Assembly: GCA_025363075.1 (NCBI GenBank)
Contig: JANYEP010000206.1
Span: 1 to 32,167, forward strand
Direction: 5' to 3'
DNA from: Chitinophagaceae bacterium
GTDB lineage: Bacteria; Bacteroidota; Bacteroidia; Chitinophagales; Chitinophagaceae
Length of the DNA stretch: 32,167 bases
In this document: positions 1 to 9,148 of the stretch, piece after piece
Numbering within the stretch: position 1 is the stretch's first letter
Layout: each line of letters begins with the position of its first letter
Position numbers and translations under genes: made by a program
The notes under the pieces: model-generated
What the model was told of the DNA's origin: nothing
Databases searched by the model: none
The model's input: only the letters and a program-made list of their open reading frames with translations

Positions 1-51
1 CATAAATAGAATGTTAACGCTAAGATATATGAGTATTATAAACAAGTTTCA

Positions 52-98
52 TTTAACTAAAAAAGAAGCTACATGATGTAACTTCTTTTTTAGTTAAA
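52..98. terminator. Large perfect inverted repeat, probable bidirectional intrinsic terminator downstream of the permease gene
   Basis: TTTAACTAAAAAAGAAG (52-68) is the exact reverse complement of CTTCTTTTTTAGTTAAA (82-98). The inner TACAT-G-ATGTA is also self-complementary. A/T tracts give U-runs on both strands. Confidence 0.85.
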
Positions 99-115
99 AT
101 ATTATTTAGTTTAAA

Positions 116-1573
116 TTATTGATTGTTCAATTTGCTATTTCCCTTGCTGTATGCAAAGTAAATAACAAGACCCAAAGCCAACCAAGCAAACGATAAAAGT
201 TGGGCTCTATGATCTAAGTTATACATTAAAAATACATTGATACAAATACCACAAACTGCAATAACTGGCAATGCTGGTACTTTAAAGTTACGTTGTAAAT
301 TAGGCTCTCTAACTCTTAATAGCCATACAGCAATACATACCATTGTAAATGCAAACAAGGTTCCAAAACTTGTCATATCAGCAAGTGTATTAATAGGTGT
401 AAAACCAGCAACTAATGCAATAATTACTCCTAAGAATATTGAATTTTTGTAAGGAGTTTTATTTACAGGATGTAGTTCAGAAAAGAATTTTGGAATTAAT
501 CCATCTTTACTCATTCCTAAAAATATTCTTGATTGACCAAGCATCATTACCATTAATACTGATATTAAACCAACAGTTGCTGCAACAGTAATAATGAAAA
601 CAGCCCAAGGCATACCAGCAATTTCAAAAGCCATAGCTACTGGTGCTTTAATAGCGTTTGGATATTTGCCCAATGGATTAAAATCGTGATAGTTCATCAT
701 TCCTGTTAAAACCAATGAAACTAAAATATATAATACTGTGCAGACTAATAAAGAAGCGATAATTGCAAAAGGAACATCCTTTTTTGGATTGATTGCTTCG
801 CCAGCTTGTGTAGAAACAGCATCGAAACCTACATAAGCAAAAAAGATAGCAGCAGCACCAGAAATGATACCACCCCATCCATAAGCTTCATGAACTTTAG
901 TACCTTCTATAATTTGTGTAGCTTCAGGAATAAATGGAACCCAGTTAGCACTATGTACACAAAAAGCACCAACTATAATAACAAATAAAACGGCAGAAAC
1001 TTTTACAACAACTATAATATTGTTTGCTTTAGCAGCTTCTTTTGTTCCTTTTACAAGTAATGCTGTAACCAATAAAACAATAATTGTTGCAGGCAAGTTC
1101 ATAGAAAAACCAGTTCCCTGATAACTGCCTGGGTCTTGTGTTAACCAATTGGGCAAATGCACACCAAACAATCCAATTAATTTATTAAAATAGCCAGACC
1201 AACTAACTGCAACAGTCATTGAACCCATTGCATATTCAAGCACTAAACCCCAACCAATTATCCAGGCAAAGATTTCTCCTATAGTACCATAAGCATAAGC
1301 ATAAGCAGAACCTTCTACAGGAATCATACTTGCAAATTCAGAATAACAAAGTGCAGCAAATACACAAGCAATACCAGCAATAATAAAAGATAAAGCTAAT
1401 GCAGGACCCGCGTGATAATAAGCACCAGTTCCAGTTAATACAAATATGCCTCCACCGATGATAGCACCAATTCCAATAGCGGTTAAACTCCATTTGCCAA
1501 GCACTCGTTTAAGTTCGCTTTTCTTCATATCTGCCTCAAAGGCCTCAATAGACTTTCTTCTAAATAAACTCAT
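116..1573 (-). CDS. APC-family amino acid permease (cationic amino acid transporter-like)
   Basis: 485 aa ORF with an N-terminal 'LGKWSLTAIGIGAIIGGGIFVLTGTGAYYHAGPALALSFIIAGIACVFAALCYSEFASMIPVEGSAYAYAY' signature typical of APC permeases and about 12 hydrophobic segments. Confidence 0.93.
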   Translation of the reverse strand: MSLFRRKSIEAFEADMKKSELKRVLGKWSLTAIGIGAIIGGGIFVLTGTGAYYHAGPALALSFIIAGIACVFAALCYSEFASMIPVEGSAYAYAYGTIGEIFAWIIGWGLVLEYAMGSMTVAVSWSGYFNKLIGLFGVHLPNWLTQDPGSYQGTGFSMNLPATIIVLLVTALLVKGTKEAAKANNIIVVVKVSAVLFVIIVGAFCVHSANWVPFIPEATQIIEGTKVHEAYGWGGIISGAAAIFFAYVGFDAVSTQAGEAINPKKDVPFAIIASLLVCTVLYILVSLVLTGMMNYHDFNPLGKYPNAIKAPVAMAFEIAGMPWAVFIITVAATVGLISVLMVMMLGQSRIFLGMSKDGLIPKFFSELHPVNKTPYKNSIFLGVIIALVAGFTPINTLADMTSFGTLFAFTMVCIAVWLLRVREPNLQRNFKVPALPVIAVCGICINVFLMYNLDHRAQLLSFAWLALGLVIYFAYSKGNSKLNNQ

Positions 1574-1672
1574 AAACAGTTAGATTAATTTTAAAATTGA
1601 GTTGGAAAAGTAAGGATTTATTTTATTGTGCAAATAAAACTTTTAATATTGCTACAATAAGAACAAACTAAT

Positions 1673-2935
1673 ATGCAAACTTCACAAGCTTCTGCTCCAA
1701 AAAGTAAATTAACTATCTACATTGTTGCTGCAATGATTTTAGGTTTTGTGGTTGGATTACTAGTTTTCAACTATGCAGCACCAGAATTTCAAGTTGATTT
1801 CTCAAAAAATATTAAGCTACTGGGTACTGTTTTTATTCGTTTGGTTCAAATGATTATTTCCCCTTTAGTGTTCAGTACTTTAGTAGTAGGTATTGCAAAA
1901 CTTGGAGATTTAAAAGCTGTTGGCAGGGTAGGTGGCAAAGCAATGCTATGGTTTATTACAGCTTCTTTGGCTTCACTTTTATTAGGAATGGTTTTGGTAA
2001 ATTTTCTCCATCCAGGTAGCACTGATTTAAAAATGGCAAACATAGATGGAGCAGAGTTTAAGGAGCTTTCATCTAAAGTGCAGGAATTTAGTTTGGCAAA
2101 ATTTGTAGAGCATATTATTCCCAAAAGTGTGTTTGAAGCAATGGCTACCAACGAAATATTGCAGCTTGTAATCTTCTCTGTTTTTTTTGGCGTTGCGACA
2201 GCTTCTGTTGGTGAAAAAGCAAAGCCAATTATCAAGGCATTGGATGTGATAAGTGAAATTGTATTAAAGATTGTTGGCTATGTAATGCTGTTTGCTCCCA
2301 TTGGTGTTTTTGGAACAATAGCAGGTGTAGTTGCTAAAAAGGGCCCAAGCATTTTTAAGTTTTATGGAATTTATTATGGTAGTTTTTTAGTAGGAATTTT
2401 ATTGCTTTGGGTATTGCTTTGTAGTGTTGGTTTCATCATTCTTAAAAAGCGAATGCCAGAGTTGTTGAGGCGAATTAAAAACCCTTTACTCATTGCATTT
2501 AGCACTACAAGCAGCGAAGCTGTTTTTCCAAAACTCACTGAAGAGTTGGAAAAATTTGGTTGCAAGGATAAAATAGTTTCATTTATTCTTCCATTGGGCT
2601 ATTCTTTTAATTTAGATGGAAGTATGATGTATATGACATTTGCAAGTATTGCCATTGCTCAAATCTATGGAATTGATATGTCTGTAGGAACGCAGCTAAC
2701 AATGCTATTGGTTTTAATGCTTACCAGTAAAGGAGTTGCTGGTGTTCCAAGAGCGTCGCTCGTTGTAGTATTGGCAACCTGTGGAATGTTTAAGATTCCT
2801 TTGGAGGGTGTGGCTTTAATTTTACCAATTGATCACTTTTGTGATATGTTTAGAACAGCAACCAATGTGTTGGGGAACGCTTTGGCAACAAGCGTTGTAA
2901 GTAAATGGGAAGGAGAATTGGTGAATCCTGAATAA
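1673..2935 (+). CDS. Dicarboxylate/amino acid:cation symporter (DAACS/GltP family)
   Basis: 420 aa. Motifs 'AFSTTSSEAVFPKLTEELEKFG', 'LPLGYSFNLDGSMMYMTFASIAIAQ' and 'LTSKGVAGVPRASLVVVLAT' are characteristic of the family. Confidence 0.95.
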   Translation: MQTSQASAPKSKLTIYIVAAMILGFVVGLLVFNYAAPEFQVDFSKNIKLLGTVFIRLVQMIISPLVFSTLVVGIAKLGDLKAVGRVGGKAMLWFITASLASLLLGMVLVNFLHPGSTDLKMANIDGAEFKELSSKVQEFSLAKFVEHIIPKSVFEAMATNEILQLVIFSVFFGVATASVGEKAKPIIKALDVISEIVLKIVGYVMLFAPIGVFGTIAGVVAKKGPSIFKFYGIYYGSFLVGILLLWVLLCSVGFIILKKRMPELLRRIKNPLLIAFSTTSSEAVFPKLTEELEKFGCKDKIVSFILPLGYSFNLDGSMMYMTFASIAIAQIYGIDMSVGTQLTMLLVLMLTSKGVAGVPRASLVVVLATCGMFKIPLEGVALILPIDHFCDMFRTATNVLGNALATSVVSKWEGELVNPE

Positions 2936-2955
2936 AGAATTTTAATGTTGTATTT

Positions 2956-2995
2956 ACTTGCGTTCAACTTGCGATTAATTTAAGACCAACTTGCG
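2956..2995 (+). repeat. Three direct copies of ACTTGCG with 11 and 22 bp spacing
   Basis: ACTTGCG at 2956-2962, 2967-2973 and 2989-2995. The last two extend to CAACTTGCG. Confidence 0.75.
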
Positions 2996-3022
2996 TAAAA
3001 ACGTTCACTCACTTCCTAAAAA

Positions 3023-3066
3023 ACGGAAAGGCCAAAGGTAGAAACCTTAGCCCGTGTTTAATCCGT
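3023..3066 (+). other. Intergenic potential RNA structure
   Basis: AAGGT-AGAA-ACCTT hairpin (3035-3048), extended by GGC/GCC (3030-3032 / 3050-3052) and ACG/CGT (3023-3025 / 3053-3055). Alternative outer pairing is ACGGA (3023-3027) / TCCGT (3062-3066). Confidence 0.4.
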
Positions 3067-3184
3067 ACCCTATGAAAACAAACTTTAATAATTCCTTTCT
3101 ACAGGTGTTATATTATTTCTTTATTTCTGACATATATATAAACGGCTGCTGCTGAGTTTTATTTTGCAGCACCAAAAAAACATT

Positions 3185-3952
3185 ATGAAATTCATTGATA
3201 CACATAGCCATTTATACCTGCAAGAATTCGCCCAAGATATAGACACAGTAATGCTTAGAGCCAATAATGAAGATGTAAAAAAAATATTTTTACCAAGTAT
3301 AGATTCTTCTCATCATCAAGAAATGTTTTTATTGGAACAAAAATTTCCTGATGCTTGTTTTGCAATGATGGGTTTGCATCCCTGTTACGTTAAAGAAAAT
3401 TATTTAGATGAATTGAAAAAGGTAGAAAAATTGTTGAAACAAAGAAAATTTGCAGCAATAGGAGAAATAGGTTTAGACTTTTACTGGGATAAAAATTTTG
3501 CAAAGCAACAATATGAATCTTTTGACCAACAGATGCAGTGGGCATTGGATTATAATTTGGTCATCAACATTCACACAAGAAACGCAACACAAGAAGCTAT
3601 TGAAAGAGTAAAACCTTTTGCACAAAAGGGCTTGAAAGGAATTTTTCATTGTTTTGGTGGAACATTAGAAACAGCAAAGCAAATAATTGAGTTAGATTTT
3701 TTACTAGGCATTGGCGGTGTTGTTACTTATAAAAAATCTGGTTTAGACGAAGTATTAAAAAACATTTCCCTTGACTATATTGTTTTAGAAACAGATGCTC
3801 CTTATTTAACACCTGTTCCATATCGTGGAAAAAGAAATGAAAGCAGCTATATTAAAATTATTGCACAAAAAATTGCTGATATAAAAAAGGTAAGTATTGA
3901 AGAGATTGCAGCAACAACAACTGCAAACGCCGAAAAAATATATGGTTGCTAA
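3185..3952 (+). CDS. tatD: TatD family hydrolase (metal-dependent DNase)
   Basis: 'MKFIDTHSHLY', 'AIGEIGLDFYWD', 'INIHTRNA', 'IFHCFGGT' and 'VLETDAPYLTPVPYRGKRNES' motifs. The ORF-track start at 3164 is TTG; the ATG at 3185 better fits homologues. Confidence 0.95.
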   Translation: MKFIDTHSHLYLQEFAQDIDTVMLRANNEDVKKIFLPSIDSSHHQEMFLLEQKFPDACFAMMGLHPCYVKENYLDELKKVEKLLKQRKFAAIGEIGLDFYWDKNFAKQQYESFDQQMQWALDYNLVINIHTRNATQEAIERVKPFAQKGLKGIFHCFGGTLETAKQIIELDFLLGIGGVVTYKKSGLDEVLKNISLDYIVLETDAPYLTPVPYRGKRNESSYIKIIAQKIADIKKVSIEEIAATTTANAEKIYGC

Positions 3953-3983
3953 CTTTGAGATGTTATTTTCGCATTCCTAAAAT

Positions 3984-4070
3984 AGAGAGGTGTCCGAGTG
4001 GTTGAAGGAGCACGCCTGGAAAGTGTGTAAACGGGAAACTGTTTCGAGAGTTCGAATCTCTTCCTCTCTG
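3984..4070 (+). tRNA. tRNA-Ser(GGA)
   Basis: Acceptor AGAGAGG (3984-3990) pairs with CCTCTCT (4063-4069). D-arm is TCCGAGTGGTTGAAGGA, anticodon stem CACGC/GTGTG with GGA at 4018-4020, long variable arm, and T-loop TTCGAATC. CCA is not encoded. Confidence 0.96.
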
Positions 4071-4079
4071 CAAAAACCA

Positions 4080-4105
4080 TATAAAGAAAAAAGCTTTTCT
4101 TTATA
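4080..4105. terminator. Hairpin between tRNA-Ser and chrA, terminator-like or processing stem
   Basis: TATAAAGAAAA (4080-4090), loop AAGC, TTTTCTTTATA (4095-4105): perfect 11-bp stem. No strong T-run follows on the + strand. Confidence 0.55.
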
Positions 4106-4123
4106 GCCTGAATAATTACGCTA

Positions 4124-5383
4124 ATGGTTTTGCTACGCCATATCCCTTTTTTGCGAAGTGTTTTAACACACAGCCTCACCGCTTTTGGTGGCCCTCAAGG
4201 ACATTATGGAATGATGCTAAAAACATTTGTTCACCAACGCAGAGATGTTACAGAAGAAGAGTTGTTAGAGTTTAATGCTTTTTGTAATTTATTGCCAGGT
4301 GCATCATCAACGCAAACACTTGCCCTTATTGGGTTTAAACGAGGTGGATTGCCGTTAGCTTTTATCACACTACTCATTTGGATTTCGCCAGCTTGTGTTA
4401 TAATGGGTAGCCTATCTTTTTTAATTGATTATCTAAAAGATAGAAATTTACCTTTAAGCATTTTTAGGTTTGTACAGCCAATGGCTGTTGGTTTTATTAT
4501 GTTTTCTGCGTGGCGATTATTTCATATCAGCATTAAAAATACCATTACACAAATCATTTTGTTTGTGGCAGCAGCAGCCACTTTTTTATTCTTTAAATCT
4601 CCTTGGATTTTTCCTGCTGTTATTGTGTGTGCAGGCATTGCAACTAATTTTAGTGATAAAAGGATTCCTCAAGTTGGTGTTCCTCCAAAAAAAATAAAAT
4701 GGGGCAATTTTTTAATTTTTATTGCTTTGTTTTTAATGGCAGGCTATGCTAGTGAAACAGCATCTGAACAAAATTGGAAGAACAAAAAACTATTCAACCT
4801 TTTTGAAAATAATTACAGGTTTAGTAGCCTTGTTTTTGGTGGTGGCGATGTATTGATGCCATTGATGTATGAACAATATGTTGTGCGTCCACAAGCAGAA
4901 AGTGTGATTGAAACAAAACGTGATGTTTTGAAAATGGAGAAAGAAGATTTTCTTACTGGCTATGGAATAGTGCGAGCTATACCTGGTCCTGTTTTTTCTA
5001 TTGGTGCATACACAGGAGGAATGGTTACAAGAAGCGAAAACAGTGGGTTTTATCAACTATTGGGTTGCACTTTAGGAGGCATTGCAATCTTTTTGCCTAG
5101 TGCATTATTGGTACTTTTCTTTTTTCCCGTTTGGAATAATTTAAAAAAATATGCTGCTATTTATCGTTCTTTAGAAGGTATTAATGCAGCAGTTGTAGGC
5201 ATTATGATTGGGTCCATTTTTTATTTACTAAAAGATTTTTGCTACGAACAAATCTTGCAAAACAAACTCGATGGATGGCTGTCACTTGCTATTAGCATTG
5301 CTACTTTTATTATACTTCACAAAACAAAAATTCCTGCACCATTTGTAGTGCTTGCCTGTTTATTAGTAGGGTGGTTAATGTAA
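4124..5383 (+). CDS. chrA: Chromate efflux transporter, two-domain CHR family
   Basis: 419 aa. '[15 protein letters not shown]...[29 protein letters not shown]' in the N-half and '[17 protein letters not shown]...[22 protein letters not shown]' in the C-half are duplicated CHR domain motifs. Confidence 0.92.
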   Translation: MVLLRHIPFLRSVLTHSLTAFGGPQGHYGMMLKTFVHQRRDVTEEELLEFNAFCNLLPGASSTQTLALIGFKRGGLPLAFITLLIWISPACVIMGSLSFLIDYLKDRNLPLSIFRFVQPMAVGFIMFSAWRLFHISIKNTITQIILFVAAAATFLFFKSPWIFPAVIVCAGIATNFSDKRIPQVGVPPKKIKWGNFLIFIALFLMAGYASETASEQNWKNKKLFNLFENNYRFSSLVFGGGDVLMPLMYEQYVVRPQAESVIETKRDVLKMEKEDFLTGYGIVRAIPGPVFSIGAYTGGMVTRSENSGFYQLLGCTLGGIAIFLPSALLVLFFFPVWNNLKKYAAIYRSLEGINAAVVGIMIGSIFYLLKDFCYEQILQNKLDGWLSLAISIATFIILHKTKIPAPFVVLACLLVGWLM

Positions 5384-5387
5384 CCTT

Positions 5388-5996
5388 TTATTCTTTAGAA
5401 GCAACAGTGTTTAAGCATTGACCAATAAATGCAATTACTTCATCTTTGCCAGTTTTTTTCTCTGCACTTGTTACAAAACTTTGTGGTAAAAACTCCCATA
5501 ATTCTCGCATTGCATCAATAAACGCCTTTACATTTCTTTGGACAACACCAGGTTTTTCTTTGTCGGATTTTGTAAAAACAATGGTAAATGGAATTTGCCA
5601 TTCGCCTAATTGATTTACAAATTCCAGATCAATTTTTTGTGGTTTATGCCTGCTATCAATTAGCACAAAAACGTTCACAAGATTTTCTCTTTTACGCAAA
5701 TAATTTTCTATCATTTGCTCCCAACGTCTTCTGCTACTTTGAGCCACTTTTGCATAACCATACCCTGGCAAGTCAACCAAATACCAGCGATCATTGATTT
5801 CAAAATGATTTATCAATTGTGTTTTGCCTGGATTTGCTGATGTTTTTGCCAAATTCTTTTGATTCACCAGCATATTTATCAAAGAAGATTTACCCACATT
5901 GCTTCTACCAATAAAAGCAAACTCAGGTCTATCTGGCTTGGGACATAAATCGAAACTGGGAGCAGAAATTATATACTTAGCAGATTTTATTTGCAT
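5388..5996 (-). CDS. engB: Ribosome biogenesis GTP-binding protein EngB/YihA/YsxC
   Basis: P-loop 'GRSNVGKSSLINMLV', G3 'DLPGYGYAKV', G4 'TKSDK'; 202 aa. Confidence 0.96.
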   Translation of the reverse strand: MQIKSAKYIISAPSFDLCPKPDRPEFAFIGRSNVGKSSLINMLVNQKNLAKTSANPGKTQLINHFEINDRWYLVDLPGYGYAKVAQSSRRRWEQMIENYLRKRENLVNVFVLIDSRHKPQKIDLEFVNQLGEWQIPFTIVFTKSDKEKPGVVQRNVKAFIDAMRELWEFLPQSFVTSAEKKTGKDEVIAFIGQCLNTVASKE

Positions 5997-6041
5997 TTAG
6001 CAAATTTAGGCGAAGAAAAAACACAGCAAGTTTTTACATTT

Positions 6042-7055
6042 CTAAAACTTAAAATAACAACCCATTTCTACATAAAAAGAATTAGAAATTTTCTCTATCT
6101 GAGTTGCAGGTATAGTTACTTTTTTTAATGGATGTTGTGGGTCTGGAGTATATGTGTAGGGAAGAGGAACCTCTTGACCATTGGGCTTTGTTAGCTTATA
6201 TACTGTAGTAATAGGGTTTACAGCTGCAACATAAGTTGGTGTTAAAAAAAGCCCCCATTTGTCACTATCAAAATTAATAGGCAAAGAAAACTCGTACGAC
6301 ATTATTTGAAACGACGCATTACTATTTACACTCAAATTGTATTGTTGTTGAGCTGATGGTTGATTTTGTTGGTGCAGTCCTAATTTTTCTTCTTTCTTAC
6401 GTTTATAGTTTTGATAAGTACCAGATGTTCCAAAATATGCAGCAACAGTGGGTGTGATAGTAAATGTGCTTTTGCTTGTGTCGCTACTTAAACTAAAAGG
6501 ATGATCTAAAGAAAGTGTTAATGCGAAATCATTTTTACTGCTACCAAATATTACATTGCCCGAAGCATTAATGTTTACAACGCTTGCATTGTATGTGGAC
6601 GAACCTCCAATCTCAAATTTCGTGTCAGATTGAACATTATTGCTTTGATTATTATAAATGGGTTTGTTAAGATAAACACTTCCTCCAAAACGCTTGGTAG
6701 CATTAAAAGAATAACCCACATCAAAATTATAAACATCAACCCTTGCACTATCATTTGAAAGATAAGAAAGGCTTGCACTTGCATATAAACCAGATTTGTG
6801 ATTGTACTCAATTACTGGCGTTAAATAGGGTGTTAATAAAGAATCTTTTCTACCCTGATAAACAGAGTTGGAAAGATAGCTTGCCTGAATTTTGAAATAG
6901 GATTTAGCAGGTTTGTATTTAAACAAATCATCTATATTAATGGAGTCTAAAAAGCCTTTGGTATAAACAATGGAATCTTCTTGTGAATGGGCATAATAAC
7001 TACCCATCACAAGAAGACACAACATAAGTTTAAATTTTATAGACTTCAACATCAA
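6042..7055 (-). CDS. Secreted/outer-membrane protein of unknown function (beta-barrel-like)
   Basis: N-terminal signal peptide (KFKLMLCLLVMGSYYAHSQ), alternating beta-rich segments, terminal aromatic residue (…MGCYFKF). Confidence 0.65.
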   Translation of the reverse strand: MMLKSIKFKLMLCLLVMGSYYAHSQEDSIVYTKGFLDSINIDDLFKYKPAKSYFKIQASYLSNSVYQGRKDSLLTPYLTPVIEYNHKSGLYASASLSYLSNDSARVDVYNFDVGYSFNATKRFGGSVYLNKPIYNNQSNNVQSDTKFEIGGSSTYNASVVNINASGNVIFGSSKNDFALTLSLDHPFSLSSDTSKSTFTITPTVAAYFGTSGTYQNYKRKKEEKLGLHQQNQPSAQQQYNLSVNSNASFQIMSYEFSLPINFDSDKWGLFLTPTYVAAVNPITTVYKLTKPNGQEVPLPYTYTPDPQHPLKKVTIPATQIEKISNSFYVEMGCYFKF

Positions 7056-7061
7056 TGTTAA

Positions 7062-7472
7062 TTACAATAAAACTGCTTCAGAGGAAATAGCAGTATTAAG
7101 CAACTTGCTAATAGGGCAGTTTGCCTCTGCATCTTTTACGCTTGCCTGAAATTGCTCATTATCAATTCCTGGTACTTTTGCACTAACAATCAAGTGTGAT
7201 TTTGTAATAGCACCATCTAAAAATTCCAACTCGCATTTTGTTTCTAAACTATCAGCAGTAAAGCCAGCAGCATTTAAAACAAAGCTTAATTTCATTGTAA
7301 AGCATCCTGCGTGTGCAGCAGCAACAAGCTCTTCAGGATTAGTACCAATACCATCTGCAAAACGAGTATTGAAAGAATATTGTGTTTTGTTAAGAACACC
7401 ACTTTGAGTTGTTAAATTCCCGTTTCCTTCTTTACCAGAGCCATTCCAAACGGCAGAAGCTGTACGTATCAT
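7062..7472 (-). CDS. OsmC family peroxiredoxin-like protein
   Basis: 136 aa. 'NPEELVAAAHAGCFTMKLSFVL' and 'AEANCPISKLLN' contain the two conserved cysteines of the OsmC family. Confidence 0.92.
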   Translation of the reverse strand: MIRTASAVWNGSGKEGNGNLTTQSGVLNKTQYSFNTRFADGIGTNPEELVAAAHAGCFTMKLSFVLNAAGFTADSLETKCELEFLDGAITKSHLIVSAKVPGIDNEQFQASVKDAEANCPISKLLNTAISSEAVLL

Positions 7473-7574
7473 AATTTATATTTTTAGTTAGCGAAGATAT
7501 AATCATTTATTTACGATTTTGGCATAAAAATGTTATGTTTTCATTCACCTATATTTGATGTTGAAATAGACCTA

Positions 7575-8195
7575 ATGATGAAGAATTTATTTATTGCACT
7601 TGAAGGAATTGATGGCAGCGGAAAGAGTACACAAGTAAAATTATTAACAAAAAAATTGCAATCAATAGGGCATAAAGTTTATGCAACATTTGAACCAACA
7701 GACAGCCCAATTGGTAAAATGATAAGAGAAATTTTTAGTGGTAAAATGGAAGCAGACCACAAGGTAATAGCTGGCTTATTTGTTGCTGATAGATTGGATC
7801 ATTTACTCAACAAAACAAATGGTATTTTAAAAATGCTGGATGATGGTTATACTGTAATTACAGACAGATATTATTTTTCTTCTTATGCCTACCATAGCCC
7901 ATATATGTCGATGGACTGGGTAATTGAAGCCAATAGATTGAGTGCAGAACTACTTCGCCCAGACTTGAATATTTACATAGATATTTCTGCCGAAGAAAGT
8001 ATGAAAAGAATTGCTAAAGGAAGAGCTTCAACAGAACTTTATGAAACGTTGGATAATTTAAAAAACGTTAGAAGCCTTTATTTGCAAGCATTTGAGAAGT
8101 TGAAAAGTATTGAAAAAGTAAAAATTGTTAATGGAGAAAGAACAGAAGAAATTATTTCAGAAGATATTTGGCAACACATTCAAGCAATTATTTAA
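7575..8195 (+). CDS. tmk: dTMP kinase (thymidylate kinase)
   Basis: 'FIALEGIDGSGKSTQVKLLTKKL' P-loop, 'FEPTDSPIGKMIRE', 'DRYYFSSYAYH'. The ORF-track start at 7530 is likely too early; ATG 7575/7578 fits the family. Confidence 0.93.
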   Translation: MMKNLFIALEGIDGSGKSTQVKLLTKKLQSIGHKVYATFEPTDSPIGKMIREIFSGKMEADHKVIAGLFVADRLDHLLNKTNGILKMLDDGYTVITDRYYFSSYAYHSPYMSMDWVIEANRLSAELLRPDLNIYIDISAEESMKRIAKGRASTELYETLDNLKNVRSLYLQAFEKLKSIEKVKIVNGERTEEIISEDIWQHIQAII

Positions 8196-8221
8196 AACAT
8201 CAATTTTATATAGAATAGATT

Positions 8222-9148
8222 ATGGGACAGAGAGATTATTTTGATAAAAAACCAACGCTTGGACAAAACAACAATGCACTTGTTACTTTGTTTGGAGCTA
8301 ATGCTTTCATATTTCTTACACTTGTTTTTTTAAAGATAGTTTATTCATTAGATTATGGTTCTGCTGCTGAACCAATGTTTCAACAAAGAATTTTATATTG
8401 GTTTACACTATCACCACAAACACACCAATTGTTAGAAAAACCCTGGACAATATTGGTGTATATGTTTTCGCACTACAGCATTATTGGGTTTATAAGTAAT
8501 ATGCTATGGTTGTGGGCTTTTGGCTATGTGCTGCAAGATTTGGTAGGTAATAAAAAACTCATTCCAATTTATTTGTATGGTGGTTTTGTTGGTGGAGTAT
8601 TTTTTCTTTTATCTGCTAATTATATTCCCTTTATTCACGAAAAAATTAGTGGCAATTATTTATTAGAAGGGTGTAACGCTTCTATTGTTGCTGTTGCCAT
8701 AGCCACAACAACATTGTCGCCAAAATATAAAATGTTTCAACATATTGGCGAAGGATTTTCGTTGTGGATATTAACTTTAATTTTTATTGCTGTTGATATT
8801 TCTTTTGTGGCGTTTAGTAGCTTAGCCATTGCTATTGCTCACTTTGCAGCTGCGGTTGTTGGTTTTGTTTTTATTAAACAATTGCAAAATGGAAAAGACT
8901 GGAGTGCCTGGATGAACAATTTTGTATATTGGATTGATGATTTATTTAACCCCAATAAAAAGCATAAAAGAATAAAACAAGCAGATAGGGTTTTCTATAA
9001 AACCAATGAACCTATTTTTAGTAAAACAGCCAACGTAACAGAAAAACGAATTGATGAAATTTTGGACAAAATAAGCAAACAAGGCTACGAGAGACTTTCA
9101 AAAGAAGATAAAGATTTTTTGGAGAGAGCAAGCAAAGAAGCAGAATAA
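8222..9148 (+). CDS. Rhomboid-family intramembrane protein, catalytic serine apparently substituted
   Basis: 308 aa with multiple TM segments and a TM6-like 'IAHFAAAVVGF' (His). The TM4-like 'LLEGCNASIVAVAIATTTLSP' sits where rhomboid proteases carry GASG/GASA. Confidence 0.75.
   Translation: MGQRDYFDKKPTLGQNNNALVTLFGANAFIFLTLVFLKIVYSLDYGSAAEPMFQQRILYWFTLSPQTHQLLEKPWTILVYMFSHYSIIGFISNMLWLWAFGYVLQDLVGNKKLIPIYLYGGFVGGVFFLLSANYIPFIHEKISGNYLLEGCNASIVAVAIATTTLSPKYKMFQHIGEGFSLWILTLIFIAVDISFVAFSSLAIAIAHFAAAVVGFVFIKQLQNGKDWSAWMNNFVYWIDDLFNPNKKHKRIKQADRVFYKTNEPIFSKTANVTEKRIDEILDKISKQGYERLSKEDKDFLERASKEAE

Noticed and set aside
237-452. Numerous short antisense ORFs in the track (e.g. 237-452, 1846-2235, 11273-11596, 13108-13473, 25763-26077, 27674-27931)
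   Set aside because: All lie antisense or out of frame within confidently assigned genes, have low-complexity composition and no recognisable domains; treated as spurious.
3072-3155. Small ORF MKTNFNNSFLQVLYYFFISDIYINGCC upstream of tatD
   Set aside because: 27 codons in AT-rich intergenic DNA, no supporting ribosome-binding or conservation evidence; expected by chance.
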